DNA of 64,000 bases from a virus. The DNA is taken from the IMG/VR virus record IMGVR_UViG_3300028569_000020, positions 30,543 to 94,542 of that record, one strand, 5' to 3'. Positions within the stretch are counted from its first letter, which is position 1, and every line of letters starts with the position of its first letter. The translations under genes and the position numbers were made by a program. Positions 1 to 9,133 of this stretch are shown here, piece by piece. The notes beneath the pieces were generated by a model. That model made no database searches. It had not been told where the DNA came from and saw only the letters and a program-made list of their open reading frames with translations.

Positions 1-3000
1 GTTTTATTTCTCAAAATGGATTTGCTTGGAGATATGCAGTAGCATATCCAGATCAAAATGGTATTCCTGGTAAAGGAAGAATCAATTTAACAGTAGGAAG
101 TAGTATTGTTACTGGAAATTTATCAACAAGATTTTTAACTGAAATCCAAGTTGGTTGGTATATTAAAGTAGCAAACAATAATTACAAAGTAATCAATATA
201 TCATCAAATGATCAATTAACATTAGACGCTCCGATAAGTAGCGGAAATGGTGCTTTACTATCAATTTATAAAATCATTCCACCAAAGGAAAGAATTTTCT
301 TATCACCGTATACACAAAACTGCTCCTGCATATCAAAATTAGGTAGAGCAGTTTTTGATCCAGTTACTCAAACATATGACGCAACTAAAACTAGAGCTGG
401 AGGTTTATTAGCAGATGGCGCTCAGTTAGATTCAAATAGTCCGTTAGAATCTATGGTCGTTGATGCATTTACACAAGTTGTATTTGGATCTATTGGATTC
501 CACATGAAAAATGATGCTTACTCTCAATTAGTATCTGTTTTCCAAGTTTTTGGAAGTGTTGGTGTGCTTTGCGAGTCTGGTGGTTACGCTTCAATTACAA
601 ACTCAGCCACAAATTTTGGTTTTGAAGGATTAAAAGCAGTTGGATTTTCTGATAATGTATTGCCAATATTTGCTAATGGACGAGTTTCAGCAATACAAAA
701 TATTACAAAAACTGATATAAACCAAGCGCCAAGTGAAATTATTAGTACCACTTTTTCTTCTGCTGCAGGAAACACAAAAGTAAGAGTTAGTATTGAAGTT
801 TCTATTAATAATATTAGTAAATTTGAAAGAGGGCAAGCGGTAACTATTTCTGAGCATATTTCTACGCCAGTAATTAATGGAGTGTCACGAATTATTGATA
901 CAGTAGATTTTCAAAGTAATATAATTACTTTCGTTTTGGATACAGCGTGGAATAGTAATTACGTAAATACTTCTGGTACAAGCACAGGTCAGATTATAAT
1001 TGCTAGCGGATCAGTATTTACAAAAGTTAGTGTAACTGGATATCAAGCGCCGCCAATTCCAAATTTTATTATAAAAATTCCTGGACTTGGATTAGATCCA
1101 AATCAAAATCAACAAACTGTAGGAGAATTAATTTCATATACTCCTGGAGTAAATACAGAATTCACTACCAATTTTCCACTATCAAATGCACAAGTTGCGG
1201 CAGTAGCAAATAATGCGCAAATTGAATTATTTGCACCATCTTCAGTAAACAGTTCTGGACATACTTTTGAATATGTTGGATCTGGTATTAATTATACTGC
1301 TTTTCCACAAAACGGTGGAATAAATATTCCCCGTACTCAAAGTGTAGAAGTTAATTCAGGAAAATGTTATGTAAGTGCTACAGATCAAAGTGGCAACTTT
1401 AGTGTAGGCCCATTTTTTAATGTTGACCTAAAAAGCGGAAAAGTTACATTTTCTGGATCTGTTGCTCTGGGAGTGTTAGATTCTTTGCAACTTAAAGGAT
1501 CACCTGGAGTACCTATTTTTAAATTTTCCCCTGATAATAATTTAGGCGGAGCAACTGGATCGGCAGATACGGTTTTACCAACACAAAAAGCAGTAAGAGA
1601 TTATATCAGTAAATCTTCTGTATTAGGAAACTTTGTTGGTTTAAACAAAGGTACTGCTCAAATACCTGGATTGATAGTACAATTAGATTCAACTGGTAAG
1701 ATTGATGTTTCTCAATTACCAGCTGCACAACAATTTGTAGTATATACTATAGAAACAGAAATTGAAAGACTACAAGATTATATTCCTATTTCAAATAAAA
1801 CATTAGTATCAAATACTACATTTACTATAACTTTAAATAGTGTTATCGGTCTAACGGATGGACTTTTACTATCAGGAAATAATATACCGACAAACACAAG
1901 AATTAGTATTGGTGGAATTGATGTAGTAAATAAAGTAATTACGGTTAATCAATCATTACCAACTTTGAGTGTTGGACAAAATATTGGGTTTATTGGCAAC
2001 GCAATAAAAGCTGGCGATATAGCAATTCAAAAAAATGAAATAGATGGTAATCCAAATACAGTTTTACAGACTTGGATTTCTACTGGTTTACCAGCGACAG
2101 ATCCTAATAATTGGGAATTGTTGTCATTAAACCAATTAGATGCTGTCGCAATTGTATCTGGTATTATTTCTCCATCTAGATTAGGAACAGGAACTCCTAA
2201 TGAAGATACGTATTTAAGTGGTATTAGTAAATATACTCCAGTTGTAAAAGGTATTTCGCTACCAGCAAATTCAGCAATTACTGCATCTGGCAACAAGGAA
2301 ATTATAAAAAAAATTGGAGTCGCAAAAAATATTTCTTCTGCCACTTGGAATTCATCAACCAATAAAATTACTTTCAATACTACAACTTCACATCTATTAA
2401 ATAATAATGATGTAGTAGAAGTTGAAGTTATTCAACCAGATACTTTTAATGGCACATATACAGTAACAATTATTGATACAGATACATTTACTGTTAACAA
2501 AACAACAAATCCTGGTAGTTATCTTGGTGGTGGTCAAGTAACATATGGAGAATTACAACAAAGCGGATTTGTTGAATTAAATGTGCAGTCAGCTTCATAT
2601 TCATCAGGTCAAACTACAGGATCTAGTTCTATTGGAGTAGCAAGATATAAGTTTAGTCTTTTTGATATCAATCCACAAAATGTGATTGATTTAAAAGAAA
2701 AAAGTATTACACTTGGTAAATTACAAAATATTGTTCCTCGATCTATTTTAGGAAACGTAGGAAATACAGCATCAAACCCCGACGAAATACTTATCGGTGT
2801 TGGTATATCTGGTGTAACTACTTTCAAAATTACTTTAAATGCAAATAGGTATCAAGTCACAGATTCAAACATTTCACAAAATTTGGGAGTATTGCCTGAT
2901 TTACAAATGATTCCTGGAAAGGAATATGTTTTTGATTTGGGTGATATAACTGGGCATCCATTTAATATTGTTACTTCGCCTGGAGCAATCGGTGCTAATC

Positions 3001-3470
3001 TATACACAACTGGTGTAGTTGGTAATGGCAACACATCAAATAGTATTGTAACCTTTACGGTGCCACAAAATGTTCCACCGTTTTTATACTATCAATCAGG
3101 AATTAATGCTGATAATTATGGTATATTAAAAGTAGTAAAGATTTCTGATACTTTAGAAGTAGTAAATTCAACATCTTCTGCTACTATAACTTTAGATAGT
3201 TTTGGTGTTACTAACATAAACACAGCAAAATATCTTATTCAAATTAAAAATAATGTAAATAATTATTTTCACTCAACCGAATTAATGTTATTACACGATG
3301 GTAATGATGTTTATCTATCAGAATATTCTACAATACACAACAATAGATTACTTGGTGCATTCAGTGCAGATATTTTTAGTGGTAACGTTAGATTACGTTA
3401 CACCCCAGCATTTGATGGTAATGATTATTTAAACAATATCATTATTCAAAAAAACTACGTAATTAGTTGA
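1..3470 (+). CDS. Virion structural protein, tail-fibre/baseplate type (5' end outside window)
   Basis: The frame is open from base 3, so the start lies upstream; at least 1155 residues are encoded here. The composition is Ser/Thr/Asn/Gly-rich and beta-type, with no enzymatic motif. A segment at about nt 1345-1600 (CYVSATDQSGNF, then VLPTQKAVRDYI) is paralogous to one near the C-terminus of the 1727-residue protein at 9860-15043. The last 80 residues (YLIQIKNN, LMLLHDGNDV, FSADI) resemble the C-terminus of the protein at 6825-8297. These are modules of T4-like cyanophage tail fibre and baseplate-associated proteins. The exact T4 counterpart cannot be assigned. Structural role is confident, precise position in the virion is inference. 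Confidence 0.8.
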   Translation, partial: FISQNGFAWRYAVAYPDQNGIPGKGRINLTVGSSIVTGNLSTRFLTEIQVGWYIKVANNNYKVINISSNDQLTLDAPISSGNGALLSIYKIIPPKERIFLSPYTQNCSCISKLGRAVFDPVTQTYDATKTRAGGLLADGAQLDSNSPLESMVVDAFTQVVFGSIGFHMKNDAYSQLVSVFQVFGSVGVLCESGGYASITNSATNFGFEGLKAVGFSDNVLPIFANGRVSAIQNITKTDINQAPSEIISTTFSSAAGNTKVRVSIEVSINNISKFERGQAVTISEHISTPVINGVSRIIDTVDFQSNIITFVLDTAWNSNYVNTSGTSTGQIIIASGSVFTKVSVTGYQAPPIPNFIIKIPGLGLDPNQNQQTVGELISYTPGVNTEFTTNFPLSNAQVAAVANNAQIELFAPSSVNSSGHTFEYVGSGINYTAFPQNGGINIPRTQSVEVNSGKCYVSATDQSGNFSVGPFFNVDLKSGKVTFSGSVALGVLDSLQLKGSPGVPIFKFSPDNNLGGATGSADTVLPTQKAVRDYISKSSVLGNFVGLNKGTAQIPGLIVQLDSTGKIDVSQLPAAQQFVVYTIETEIERLQDYIPISNKTLVSNTTFTITLNSVIGLTDGLLLSGNNIPTNTRISIGGIDVVNKVITVNQSLPTLSVGQNIGFIGNAIKAGDIAIQKNEIDGNPNTVLQTWISTGLPATDPNNWELLSLNQLDAVAIVSGIISPSRLGTGTPNEDTYLSGISKYTPVVKGISLPANSAITASGNKEIIKKIGVAKNISSATWNSSTNKITFNTTTSHLLNNNDVVEVEVIQPDTFNGTYTVTIIDTDTFTVNKTTNPGSYLGGGQVTYGELQQSGFVELNVQSASYSSGQTTGSSSIGVARYKFSLFDINPQNVIDLKEKSITLGKLQNIVPRSILGNVGNTASNPDEILIGVGISGVTTFKITLNANRYQVTDSNISQNLGVLPDLQMIPGKEYVFDLGDITGHPFNIVTSPGAIGANLYTTGVVGNGNTSNSIVTFTVPQNVPPFLYYQSGINADNYGILKVVKISDTLEVVNSTSSATITLDSFGVTNINTAKYLIQIKNNVNNYFHSTELMLLHDGNDVYLSEYSTIHNNRLLGAFSADIFSGNVRLRYTPAFDGNDYLNNIIIQKNYVIS

Positions 3471-3476
3471 CAAGTG

Positions 3477-3490
3477 TGCTATAATAAATA
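3477..3490 (+). promoter_or_regulatory. Composite extended -10 / late octamer
   Basis: TGCTATAAT (3477-3485) is an extended -10 box. It runs directly into AATAAATA (3483-3490), giving TATAATAAATA. A TTGACA at 3467-3472 is only 7 bp from the -10 and is too close to act as its -35. Likely promoter for the small gene at 3514; the same composite string recurs at 46491-46501. Confidence 0.45.
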
Positions 3491-3513
3491 TACCGTGTTG
3501 TTATTAAAAACCT

Positions 3514-3720
3514 ATGGACACTACTGCATTGAAAGAAAATTTTGATAATCAATTAAAAGAAATTGACGAAAAACTGACTCAAATTCAAAGTGAATTAAAC
3601 AAAGCGCAAGAGTATAAATTAAAACTTCAAGGAGGTTTAGAAACTCTTGAATTATTAGAAAAACAAACTGAAGAATCAGAAATTGAAGATCTAGGTGATT
3701 TACCAGAAGAGACAATTTAA
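3514..3720 (+). CDS. Small coiled-coil protein, unknown function
   Basis: Sixty-eight residues, highly charged, with Leu/Ile heptad spacing through most of its length (LKENFDNQLKEIDEKLTQIQ and onward) and an acidic tail. It predicts as a single helix or coiled coil with no membrane segment. It has its own upstream promoter-like element and is followed within 11 bases by a strong hairpin terminator, so it may be a one-gene transcript between two fibre genes. A second small coiled-coil gene sits at 6014-6235 in the same block; both could be fibre assembly helpers or trimerising pieces, but that is inference. I do not recognise the family. Confidence 0.7.
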   Translation: MDTTALKENFDNQLKEIDEKLTQIQSELNKAQEYKLKLQGGLETLELLEKQTEESEIEDLGDLPEETI

Positions 3721-3730
3721 CATTAATGAT

Positions 3731-3763
3731 ACCCCTCGTATAAATAAATGCGAGGGGTTTTTT
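3731..3763 (+). terminator. Rho-independent terminator with late promoter in its loop
   Basis: Perfect 8-bp stem ACCCCTCG (3731-3738) / CGAGGGGT (3751-3758) with a 12-base loop, followed by six T (3758-3763). The loop contains TATAAATA. It terminates transcripts of the 3514 gene and anything reading through from upstream. Confidence 0.85.
3739..3746 (+). promoter_or_regulatory. T4-type late promoter octamer TATAAATA
   Basis: Exact TATAAATA in the hairpin loop. By analogy with T4, initiation would fall about 6 bases downstream (near 3752), inside the 3' arm of the hairpin. The late RNA would lack the 5' arm and could not fold the terminator. Drives the gene at 3777. Confidence 0.7.
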
Positions 3764-3776
3764 GTGGGAAAAATTA

Positions 3777-4109
3777 ATGGCGGCTATTCCTATTAACTTA
3801 GTAGTGGAGCAAAAAGCAGACTTTGAAGCAACATTTAATATTACTTCTGTAAACAATGTAGCTTTAAATTTAACTGGTTACACTGCAGAGTCTAAAATTA
3901 AAAAACATTATTCTTCAACTAGTGTAAATAACTTTGGTGTTACGTTTTTAAGTAGGCTCGATGGGAAGTTAAAACTATCTATGAGTAGTTTTGCTACTAG
4001 TCTTCTAAAACCAGGAAGATATTCATATGATATTTTAATTATTTCTTCTGGTGGTGTAAAAACTAGAGTTGTAGAAGGGCAAGTAACAGTAACTCCTGGT
4101 ATTAGTTAA
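3777..4109 (+). CDS. Virion protein, baseplate-upper/BppU-like domain
   Basis: 110 residues starting at ATG 3777 (MAAIPINLVVEQ). An upstream in-frame TTG at 3762 lies in the terminator T-tract and is rejected as a start. The pattern (QKADFEATF, LNLTGYTAESKI, LKPGRYSYDILI, VEGQVTVTPGIS) is the compact beta-sandwich arrangement seen in small phage baseplate/fibre-anchoring proteins with a BppU N-terminal-type fold. Its stop overlaps the next start (TAATG), so the pair is translationally coupled. The structural role is well supported by the late promoter and neighbours; the fold is inferred by eye. Confidence 0.65.
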   Translation: MAAIPINLVVEQKADFEATFNITSVNNVALNLTGYTAESKIKKHYSSTSVNNFGVTFLSRLDGKLKLSMSSFATSLLKPGRYSYDILIISSGGVKTRVVEGQVTVTPGIS

Positions 4110-4450
4110 TGGCAGAAGAATTTCAAGTTTCTATGAGTTATAATAATGTTACTAGCGTTACATTAGAATCATCAACAAACACACAAGTATCAACTTCATA
4201 TATCGTGGCAGATAACTTAGATGATTTAGGTAATGTAGATACTTCTGCATTAGATAAAATAGGAAATAGCACTAACCATTATGTTATGGTATATGACGGC
4301 GTTGCAAAAAAATATAAATTTGTAAATCCAGATGTTGTTTTATCTTCTGCAGCTACCGAACCTACTCAACCTGGATTACCTCAAGATTTTATAAATGAAT
4401 TAGATATAGTGATGGACAATAAAGTAAATCTTGATGGTGGAACGTTTTAA
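4109..4450 (+). CDS. Small virion/tail-fibre associated protein ending in DGGTF
   Basis: 113 residues, start overlapping the previous stop. It contains the fragment HYVMVYDGVAKKYKFVNPD, a short beta element frequent in marine T4-like fibre proteins. It ends in VNLDGGTF; the next gene, unrelated in its body, ends in LVDGGTF. The shared terminal DGGTF suggests a common docking or assembly tag for two partners of the same structure. No enzymatic motif. Function inferred from location and the shared tail only. Confidence 0.65.
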   Translation: MAEEFQVSMSYNNVTSVTLESSTNTQVSTSYIVADNLDDLGNVDTSALDKIGNSTNHYVMVYDGVAKKYKFVNPDVVLSSAATEPTQPGLPQDFINELDIVMDNKVNLDGGTF

Positions 4451-4461
4451 TTATTCTGTTT

Positions 4462-4469
4462 AATAAATA
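4462..4469 (+). promoter_or_regulatory. Late promoter octamer AATAAATA
   Basis: TAATAAATA in the 50-base spacer, 31 bases before the ATG at 4501. A leader with AGGA-type ribosome binding sequence follows. Confidence 0.55.
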
Positions 4470-4500
4470 GTAAAAGAAATAGTATCGATAGGATATTTAA

Positions 4501-5997
4501 ATGGCAGCACCAACAATTAAATTCAAAAGGGGCTTGCAAGCAAATTTGCCTGCGTTGGCAGCTGGAGAACCAGCATTCGTAAGCGATGAATATAATTTTT
4601 ACTTGGGTCTAGATGGCAACGCTAACACTAACAAATTTTTTGGTAGTTCTAGATATTGGGTAAAAGAGACTGCTTCGGTTGGGCAGTCTGTTAAATTGCA
4701 CTCAAAAACTGGTGCTGGCGGCGGCGGCAGTGTTTTATTAAAAGCTCCAGATACATCAGCAGTAGATACTACATATACTCTTCCTGCTGCTCCTACAGAA
4801 AATTATTTTCTCAAAACTAATGCTAGTGGAGTCCTTACGTGGGCAGAAGTTGTAAGTAACTTAACTATTGCAGCTGATAGTGGCACAGCGGATAGTGTCA
4901 ACACAGGAGAAACTATTACGTTTACTGGTGGAGAAGGTATTGATACCTCAGTAACAAATAACGTAATTACTATTGCTGCAGAGTTAGCAACTAGTGCGAA
5001 TGCTGGTGTTGCTACTTTCTCTGCCACAGACTTTCTGGTTACTGCTGGAGATGTAACTCTTGTACACGAAGCAGTTCAAGATATCGTTGGTGCCATGGTG
5101 GTCTCCAACTCCGAATCTGGTATTTCTGTAACATATGATGATCCTAATCATAAGTTAGATTTCAACGTTGCTGATTTTACCGTTACTCTTGCTGGTGATT
5201 TGAGTGGTAGCGTAACTATCACCGATCTTGCCAGTGGCACTCTAACAGCAACAATCGTAGCAAATTCAGTTGCTCTTGGCACTGATACAACTGGTCAATA
5301 CGCTTCTACAATTAGTGGTGGATCTGGATTAACCGCAACAGATGCGGGTGCTGATGATGCCACTGCTTACACAATTGCGGTTGGTGCTGGTGAAGGTATT
5401 ACAGTTAATGCTGATGACGTTGCTTTAAAGAACGGCACCAACTTAGTAAATAATACTGTAATCGGTTGGGACGATACTAATAATCAATTAGTAAACTCAC
5501 CAGTTACTTACAGTAGTAACGATGTTGCGATTGCTGGTGACTTAACTGTTACTGGTAACGATATTAAATCAAGTGGTGGCACAACTGCCCTGACTCTTTC
5601 TGGAGCAAACGTAACAGTCGCTGGTAATCTCACGGTTTCTGGTAGCACAACTACTGTTAACTCAACCATCACAACATTTGATGACCCTGTTTTAGAATTG
5701 GGTTTGGTTTCTGGTAGTGCGCCTACGACGGCAACCTCAATTGACCTTGGTTTGAGATTCCACTATTATGATTCTTCTGCTAAGACATCTTCGATGTTTT
5801 GGGATGGAAACGCTGGATTTATCTTTGTAGATGCTACAACGGAAGCTGCTGGACCACAACTAACAGGCACGTTGGCACATGTCCAACTAAAAGGTCTTTG
5901 GATGGGTGCTTACGGCACCGCAACCAATCAAGTTTTGAATAATAACAGCGGCACCTTCGAGTTAATCAATACACTCGTTGATGGCGGTACATTCTAA
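4501..5997 (+). CDS. Tail fibre protein with tropism-determinant-like N-terminus
   Basis: 498 residues. The N-terminus (IKFKRGLQANLPALAAGEPA, then LGLDG) matches the short beta domain found at the start of many phage fibre and tropism-determinant proteins. The middle is a low-complexity Ala/Thr/Val beta repeat (LSGSVTITDLASGTL type). The segment GNLTVSGSTTTVNSTITTFD is shared with the proteins at 6825 and 9860. It ends in LVDGGTF, like its upstream neighbour. GC and codon use look higher than in the flanking genes, consistent with high expression or a different origin. Likely a fibre shaft or collar fibre; host-receptor contact is inference. Confidence 0.75.
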   Translation: MAAPTIKFKRGLQANLPALAAGEPAFVSDEYNFYLGLDGNANTNKFFGSSRYWVKETASVGQSVKLHSKTGAGGGGSVLLKAPDTSAVDTTYTLPAAPTENYFLKTNASGVLTWAEVVSNLTIAADSGTADSVNTGETITFTGGEGIDTSVTNNVITIAAELATSANAGVATFSATDFLVTAGDVTLVHEAVQDIVGAMVVSNSESGISVTYDDPNHKLDFNVADFTVTLAGDLSGSVTITDLASGTLTATIVANSVALGTDTTGQYASTISGGSGLTATDAGADDATAYTIAVGAGEGITVNADDVALKNGTNLVNNTVIGWDDTNNQLVNSPVTYSSNDVAIAGDLTVTGNDIKSSGGTTALTLSGANVTVAGNLTVSGSTTTVNSTITTFDDPVLELGLVSGSAPTTATSIDLGLRFHYYDSSAKTSSMFWDGNAGFIFVDATTEAAGPQLTGTLAHVQLKGLWMGAYGTATNQVLNNNSGTFELINTLVDGGTF

Positions 5998-6013
5998 ATA
6001 TAAAGAGTAAATT

Positions 6014-6235
6014 ATGTCAAATGATGTTGAGATTGATTACGCTTCATTAATTCAAGTTTATCAAAAACGATTATCGGATTCGATACAACAAAATATTATT
6101 CTGGAGACTAGAGGTAATATTCTAACACAGACAGTAAATTCTCTCAGAGAAAAAATTACCGAGTTAGAAGAAAGTAAATCCACTAGTACAACGAAGAAAA
6201 AAACAGTAAATACTGTTTCAGAAGACTTTACATAA
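6014..6235 (+). CDS. Small coiled-coil protein
   Basis: 73 residues, mostly one amphipathic helix (LIQVYQKRLSDSIQQNIILE and then VNSLREKITELEES), then a Ser/Thr/Lys tail. No membrane segment or cysteine. It lies between two fibre genes and probably shares their transcript, 16 bases after the previous stop. A role in fibre assembly or trimerisation is plausible because of the coiled coil, but is not shown. Family not recognised. Confidence 0.65.
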   Translation: MSNDVEIDYASLIQVYQKRLSDSIQQNIILETRGNILTQTVNSLREKITELEESKSTSTTKKKTVNTVSEDFT

Positions 6236-6276
6236 AGTCTGCCCTCCGCTAAATAGCACCACTGAGAGGAAGCCAT

Positions 6277-6807
6277 ATGGCAGCACCTAAAATTAGAATT
6301 AAACGTACTGCTGTACCTGGGAAACTTCCTGAGGTGGGGCAGCTTGACTTAGGTGAACTAGCCATTAATACTTTTGAAGGTAAGTTATTCCTCAAGAAAA
6401 ATCGTGATGGCGTAGAATCGATTATTGATGTTGGCGGTGCTACTAGTCTCGCTGGCAATAGTGGCGAATTTCAATTCAATAATAATGGAGCATATGGTGC
6501 GTCAACCAATTTGTCTTGGGATGGATATTATGTAACTGCGACTAATTTAAAACTATTGGGCACTCTGACTGCTAGTGGCAGCACAGGGTCAGCGGGTAAT
6601 GTTCTAGCAACAACAGGAGCTGGAGTTCAATGGGTTGAGATTCCTGGTCTTGCTTTGTTTCCGACTGGCGATTACAATGCCAACTCAAATCCTAATAATC
6701 CGCTTGAAAACACAGTGGATGCTTTTGGTATATCTACAATTGCGTTTTGGGATTGTATGGGACCAGAAGGCAAAATATATCAAGTTGATTTAGAAACTAC
6801 AGTATAA
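6277..6807 (+). CDS. Short tail-fibre protein with tropism-determinant-like N-terminus
   Basis: 176 residues. The N-terminal 45 residues (KLPEVGQLDLGELAINTFEG, then KLFLKK) are a clear version of the phage fibre N-terminal domain also present at 4501. A glycine-rich linker (GSTGSAGNVLATTGAGVQWV) follows, then a unique C-terminal 60 residues with IAFWDCMGPEGKIYQVDL. A CTAAATA octamer-like element at 6249-6255 lies 21 bases before the start, and an AGAGGA ribosome site precedes the ATG. Structural role confident, binding target unknown. Confidence 0.7.
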   Translation: MAAPKIRIKRTAVPGKLPEVGQLDLGELAINTFEGKLFLKKNRDGVESIIDVGGATSLAGNSGEFQFNNNGAYGASTNLSWDGYYVTATNLKLLGTLTASGSTGSAGNVLATTGAGVQWVEIPGLALFPTGDYNANSNPNNPLENTVDAFGISTIAFWDCMGPEGKIYQVDLETTV

Positions 6808-6824
6808 TATTATAGGAAAAAATA

Positions 6825-8297
6825 ATGGCAACCCAAGTACAGTTTAGAAGAGGCACGGCAACACAAAATAATAATTTTACTGGTGTTGCTGGAGAGTTAT
6901 CAGTAAATTTAAGTAACTATTCTCTTCGTCTGCACGATGGTGTAACTGCTGGTGGTTATGAAATAGCACGGGCAAATATGTCCAACGCAAATTTCGGAGC
7001 GACTGTTTTACCTTCCAGCAATACTACTTACAATCTTGGATCTGCTTCATTTAAATTTGCTAATATTTTTTCACAAACATTTACTGGTGCTTTAGTTGGC
7101 AATGCTGATAGCGCAACTAAATTAATAACAGCAAGAAATATTAACGGTGTTGCTTTTGATGGCACCCAAAACATCACCATCGAAGCAGCAATTGATAAAA
7201 CTCTTACTATCGGTAATGGATTATCGGGCACACTATTTGATGGTAGTGCTGATGTAACGGTTGCTATTAAAAATGGAGATAATCTTTCACAAAATAAATT
7301 AACGAAGTGGAATGATACAGATAATCAATTTACTAATTCTATTATTGATGATGATGGTGCTTTAGCAACTGTATCTGGCAACTTAACTATTACTGGAAAT
7401 TTGCTTGTTAGTGGTCTTACTACTACTATTAGCACAACTGATTTAGCAGTTACTGATAAGGTAATTATTATTGGCAGCGGCACCACAACAGCAGCAGCTG
7501 CTGATGGATCTGGTTTTAATATTGGCACCACTGGCGTAACACTGACATATAATCATGGTTATACTTCGTGGTCATCAACGGAAAGTTGGAATCTTGTTGA
7601 AGGAAAAACTTATAAGATTAATGGCACTACTGTAATAGGGTCAACTGCCCTTGGTAGTAATATTGTTTCATCCAGTCTAACATCGGTAGGAACAATCACA
7701 ACAGGAGTTTGGAATGCTACGATAGTATCTCCTACCTATGGTGGCACAGGAGTAAATAACGGCACTAAAACGATTACTCTTGGGGGTGATTTTACTCATA
7801 GCGGTGCTCATACTTTAGGATTAACAACCATCGCAAATACCAGTTTAACTTTACCAACAACTGGCACTCTTGCTACTTTAAATAATGTAGAAACTTTAAC
7901 AAATAAAACTTTAGATAATCCAACTTTATTGAATCCAACATTAGGAAATGCTGCTGTAACTACAGTATTACTTAATGAAGTTGCTGTTTATGCGTCCGCT
8001 GCAAACACTACAACAGCAACAACGCAATACACTATTCTTCCTCTTTCTGCGACTACATACTCTTCAGTGGAATATTTGATTCAAGCAAAATCTGGAAGCA
8101 ACACACACGTATCAAAACTTCTTTTGATACACAACGGCACTGACGTAACAATAACTGAGCAAAATAGTTTAACATCTGATGTATACTTAGCATCATATTC
8201 AGCTGATATTAATTCTACCAATATTCGTCTTTTAGTTACACCAGCATCAGCAACTGCTACTACTGTCAAAGTAGTAGCAACTGCTATTAAATCATAA
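6825..8297 (+). CDS. Tail fibre protein, modular
   Basis: 490 residues. It starts with an RRGTATQNNNFTGVAGELSV module typical of phage fibre N-termini. It continues with the module VSGLTTTISTTDLAVTDKVI shared with the 9860 protein. Next come the YGGTGVNN and LTNKTLDNPTLLNPTLG repeats that recur in many caudovirus fibres. It ends with a domain (VEYLIQAKSG, KLLLIHNGTDV, ASYSADI) shared with the C-terminus of the protein ending at 3470. The gene is thus a mosaic of modules also found in its neighbours. No chaperone or peptidase motif was seen. Confidence 0.75.
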   Translation: MATQVQFRRGTATQNNNFTGVAGELSVNLSNYSLRLHDGVTAGGYEIARANMSNANFGATVLPSSNTTYNLGSASFKFANIFSQTFTGALVGNADSATKLITARNINGVAFDGTQNITIEAAIDKTLTIGNGLSGTLFDGSADVTVAIKNGDNLSQNKLTKWNDTDNQFTNSIIDDDGALATVSGNLTITGNLLVSGLTTTISTTDLAVTDKVIIIGSGTTTAAAADGSGFNIGTTGVTLTYNHGYTSWSSTESWNLVEGKTYKINGTTVIGSTALGSNIVSSSLTSVGTITTGVWNATIVSPTYGGTGVNNGTKTITLGGDFTHSGAHTLGLTTIANTSLTLPTTGTLATLNNVETLTNKTLDNPTLLNPTLGNAAVTTVLLNEVAVYASAANTTTATTQYTILPLSATTYSSVEYLIQAKSGSNTHVSKLLLIHNGTDVTITEQNSLTSDVYLASYSADINSTNIRLLVTPASATATTVKVVATAIKS

Positions 8298-8300
8298 ATA
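8293..8300 (+). promoter_or_regulatory. Late promoter octamer CATAAATA
   Basis: Overlaps the stop codon of the previous fibre gene and lies 32 bases before the ATG at 8333. A GGGGAGAG ribosome site follows. Confidence 0.55.
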
Positions 8301-8332
8301 TTTCTAACACTATACGGGGAGAGTGATCCGTT

Positions 8333-9061
8333 ATGGCTACGTACAACAAAGAATTTACCGTAAAAAACGGGCTGGTTGTTGAAAATAACAACGCAGTAAA
8401 ATTAAGCACCAATGTAGGCACACTTAGATTTGTGTCTCTTAAAGCTCCATCCAGTTTAACTGGAAATTATACACTAACATTTCCAGTTGATGATGGCGCA
8501 GCAAATGAGATGCTCATTACCGATGGTAATGGTATACTTTCTTGGGGAAAAGTTAATACCATTAACATGTTACCTAACTCGGTAACTCCAACAATTTTAG
8601 AAAATACTGGAGATTTTATAATAAATTCTTTAAGTTTAAATAGAATAAAAGCAACTGGTGATATCATTATTGACCCAAATAATGATAACGGCGTTACGGG
8701 TATAGTGGAGATTAAAGGAGATCTTATTGTTAGAGGCAGTAATAATATTTCTGCAGGAGCAAGTTATAATATAGAGACACAAGATTTTTTAGCACAAGTA
8801 TCAGGTAGATACCTTGTAAACACATCAGTATATTCAGAAGATATTACTGTAACTTTACCCGTATCTCCTAATGTAGGAAATACTATTTCTTTTGCCGACA
8901 CGGCAAATACATGGGACGCTTATAATGTTATTTTAGATGCAGGGTTAGGCAAAACATTTCAAGATAAAACTGGCGATGTAGATAGCCCATATATTTTAGA
9001 CGTTGCTGGTGTTGCGGTAACAATTGTTTGGACAGGATCATTGTGGAAAGTATTTGCATAA
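8333..9061 (+). CDS. Tail-fibre/virion structural protein
   Basis: 242 residues. The N-terminus (YNKEFTVKNGLVVENNNAVK) and the block SLTGNYTLTFPVDDGAANEM followed by LITDGNGILSWGKV are typical of marine T4-like fibre proteins; the latter reappears as LPAAPTENYFLKTNASGVLT followed by W in the 4501 protein. The C-terminal half (ITVTLPVSPNVGNTISFADT) has a beta-helix or beta-prism character. No catalytic signature. Transcribed from the octamer at 8293; two further octamers follow it. Confidence 0.7.
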   Translation: MATYNKEFTVKNGLVVENNNAVKLSTNVGTLRFVSLKAPSSLTGNYTLTFPVDDGAANEMLITDGNGILSWGKVNTINMLPNSVTPTILENTGDFIINSLSLNRIKATGDIIIDPNNDNGVTGIVEIKGDLIVRGSNNISAGASYNIETQDFLAQVSGRYLVNTSVYSEDITVTLPVSPNVGNTISFADTANTWDAYNVILDAGLGKTFQDKTGDVDSPYILDVAGVAVTIVWTGSLWKVFA

Positions 9062-9073
9062 GTAAAAAATTAT

Positions 9074-9099
9074 TATAAATACTTTTGACAATATAAATA
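9074..9099 (+). promoter_or_regulatory. Tandem late promoter octamers
   Basis: Two exact TATAAATA copies, 9074-9081 and 9092-9099, 18 bp apart start to start, in the 72-base spacer before the gene at 9134. It is the only tandem pair in an intergenic spacer of this window. Confidence 0.6.
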
Positions 9100-9133
9100 A
9101 AATTGATTTAGATAACTCATACTGGGGTTTTAG

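Noticed and set aside
3467-3485. TTGACA followed by TATAAT as a sigma70 promoter
   Set aside because: The spacing is only 7 bp; only the extended -10/late octamer reading was kept.
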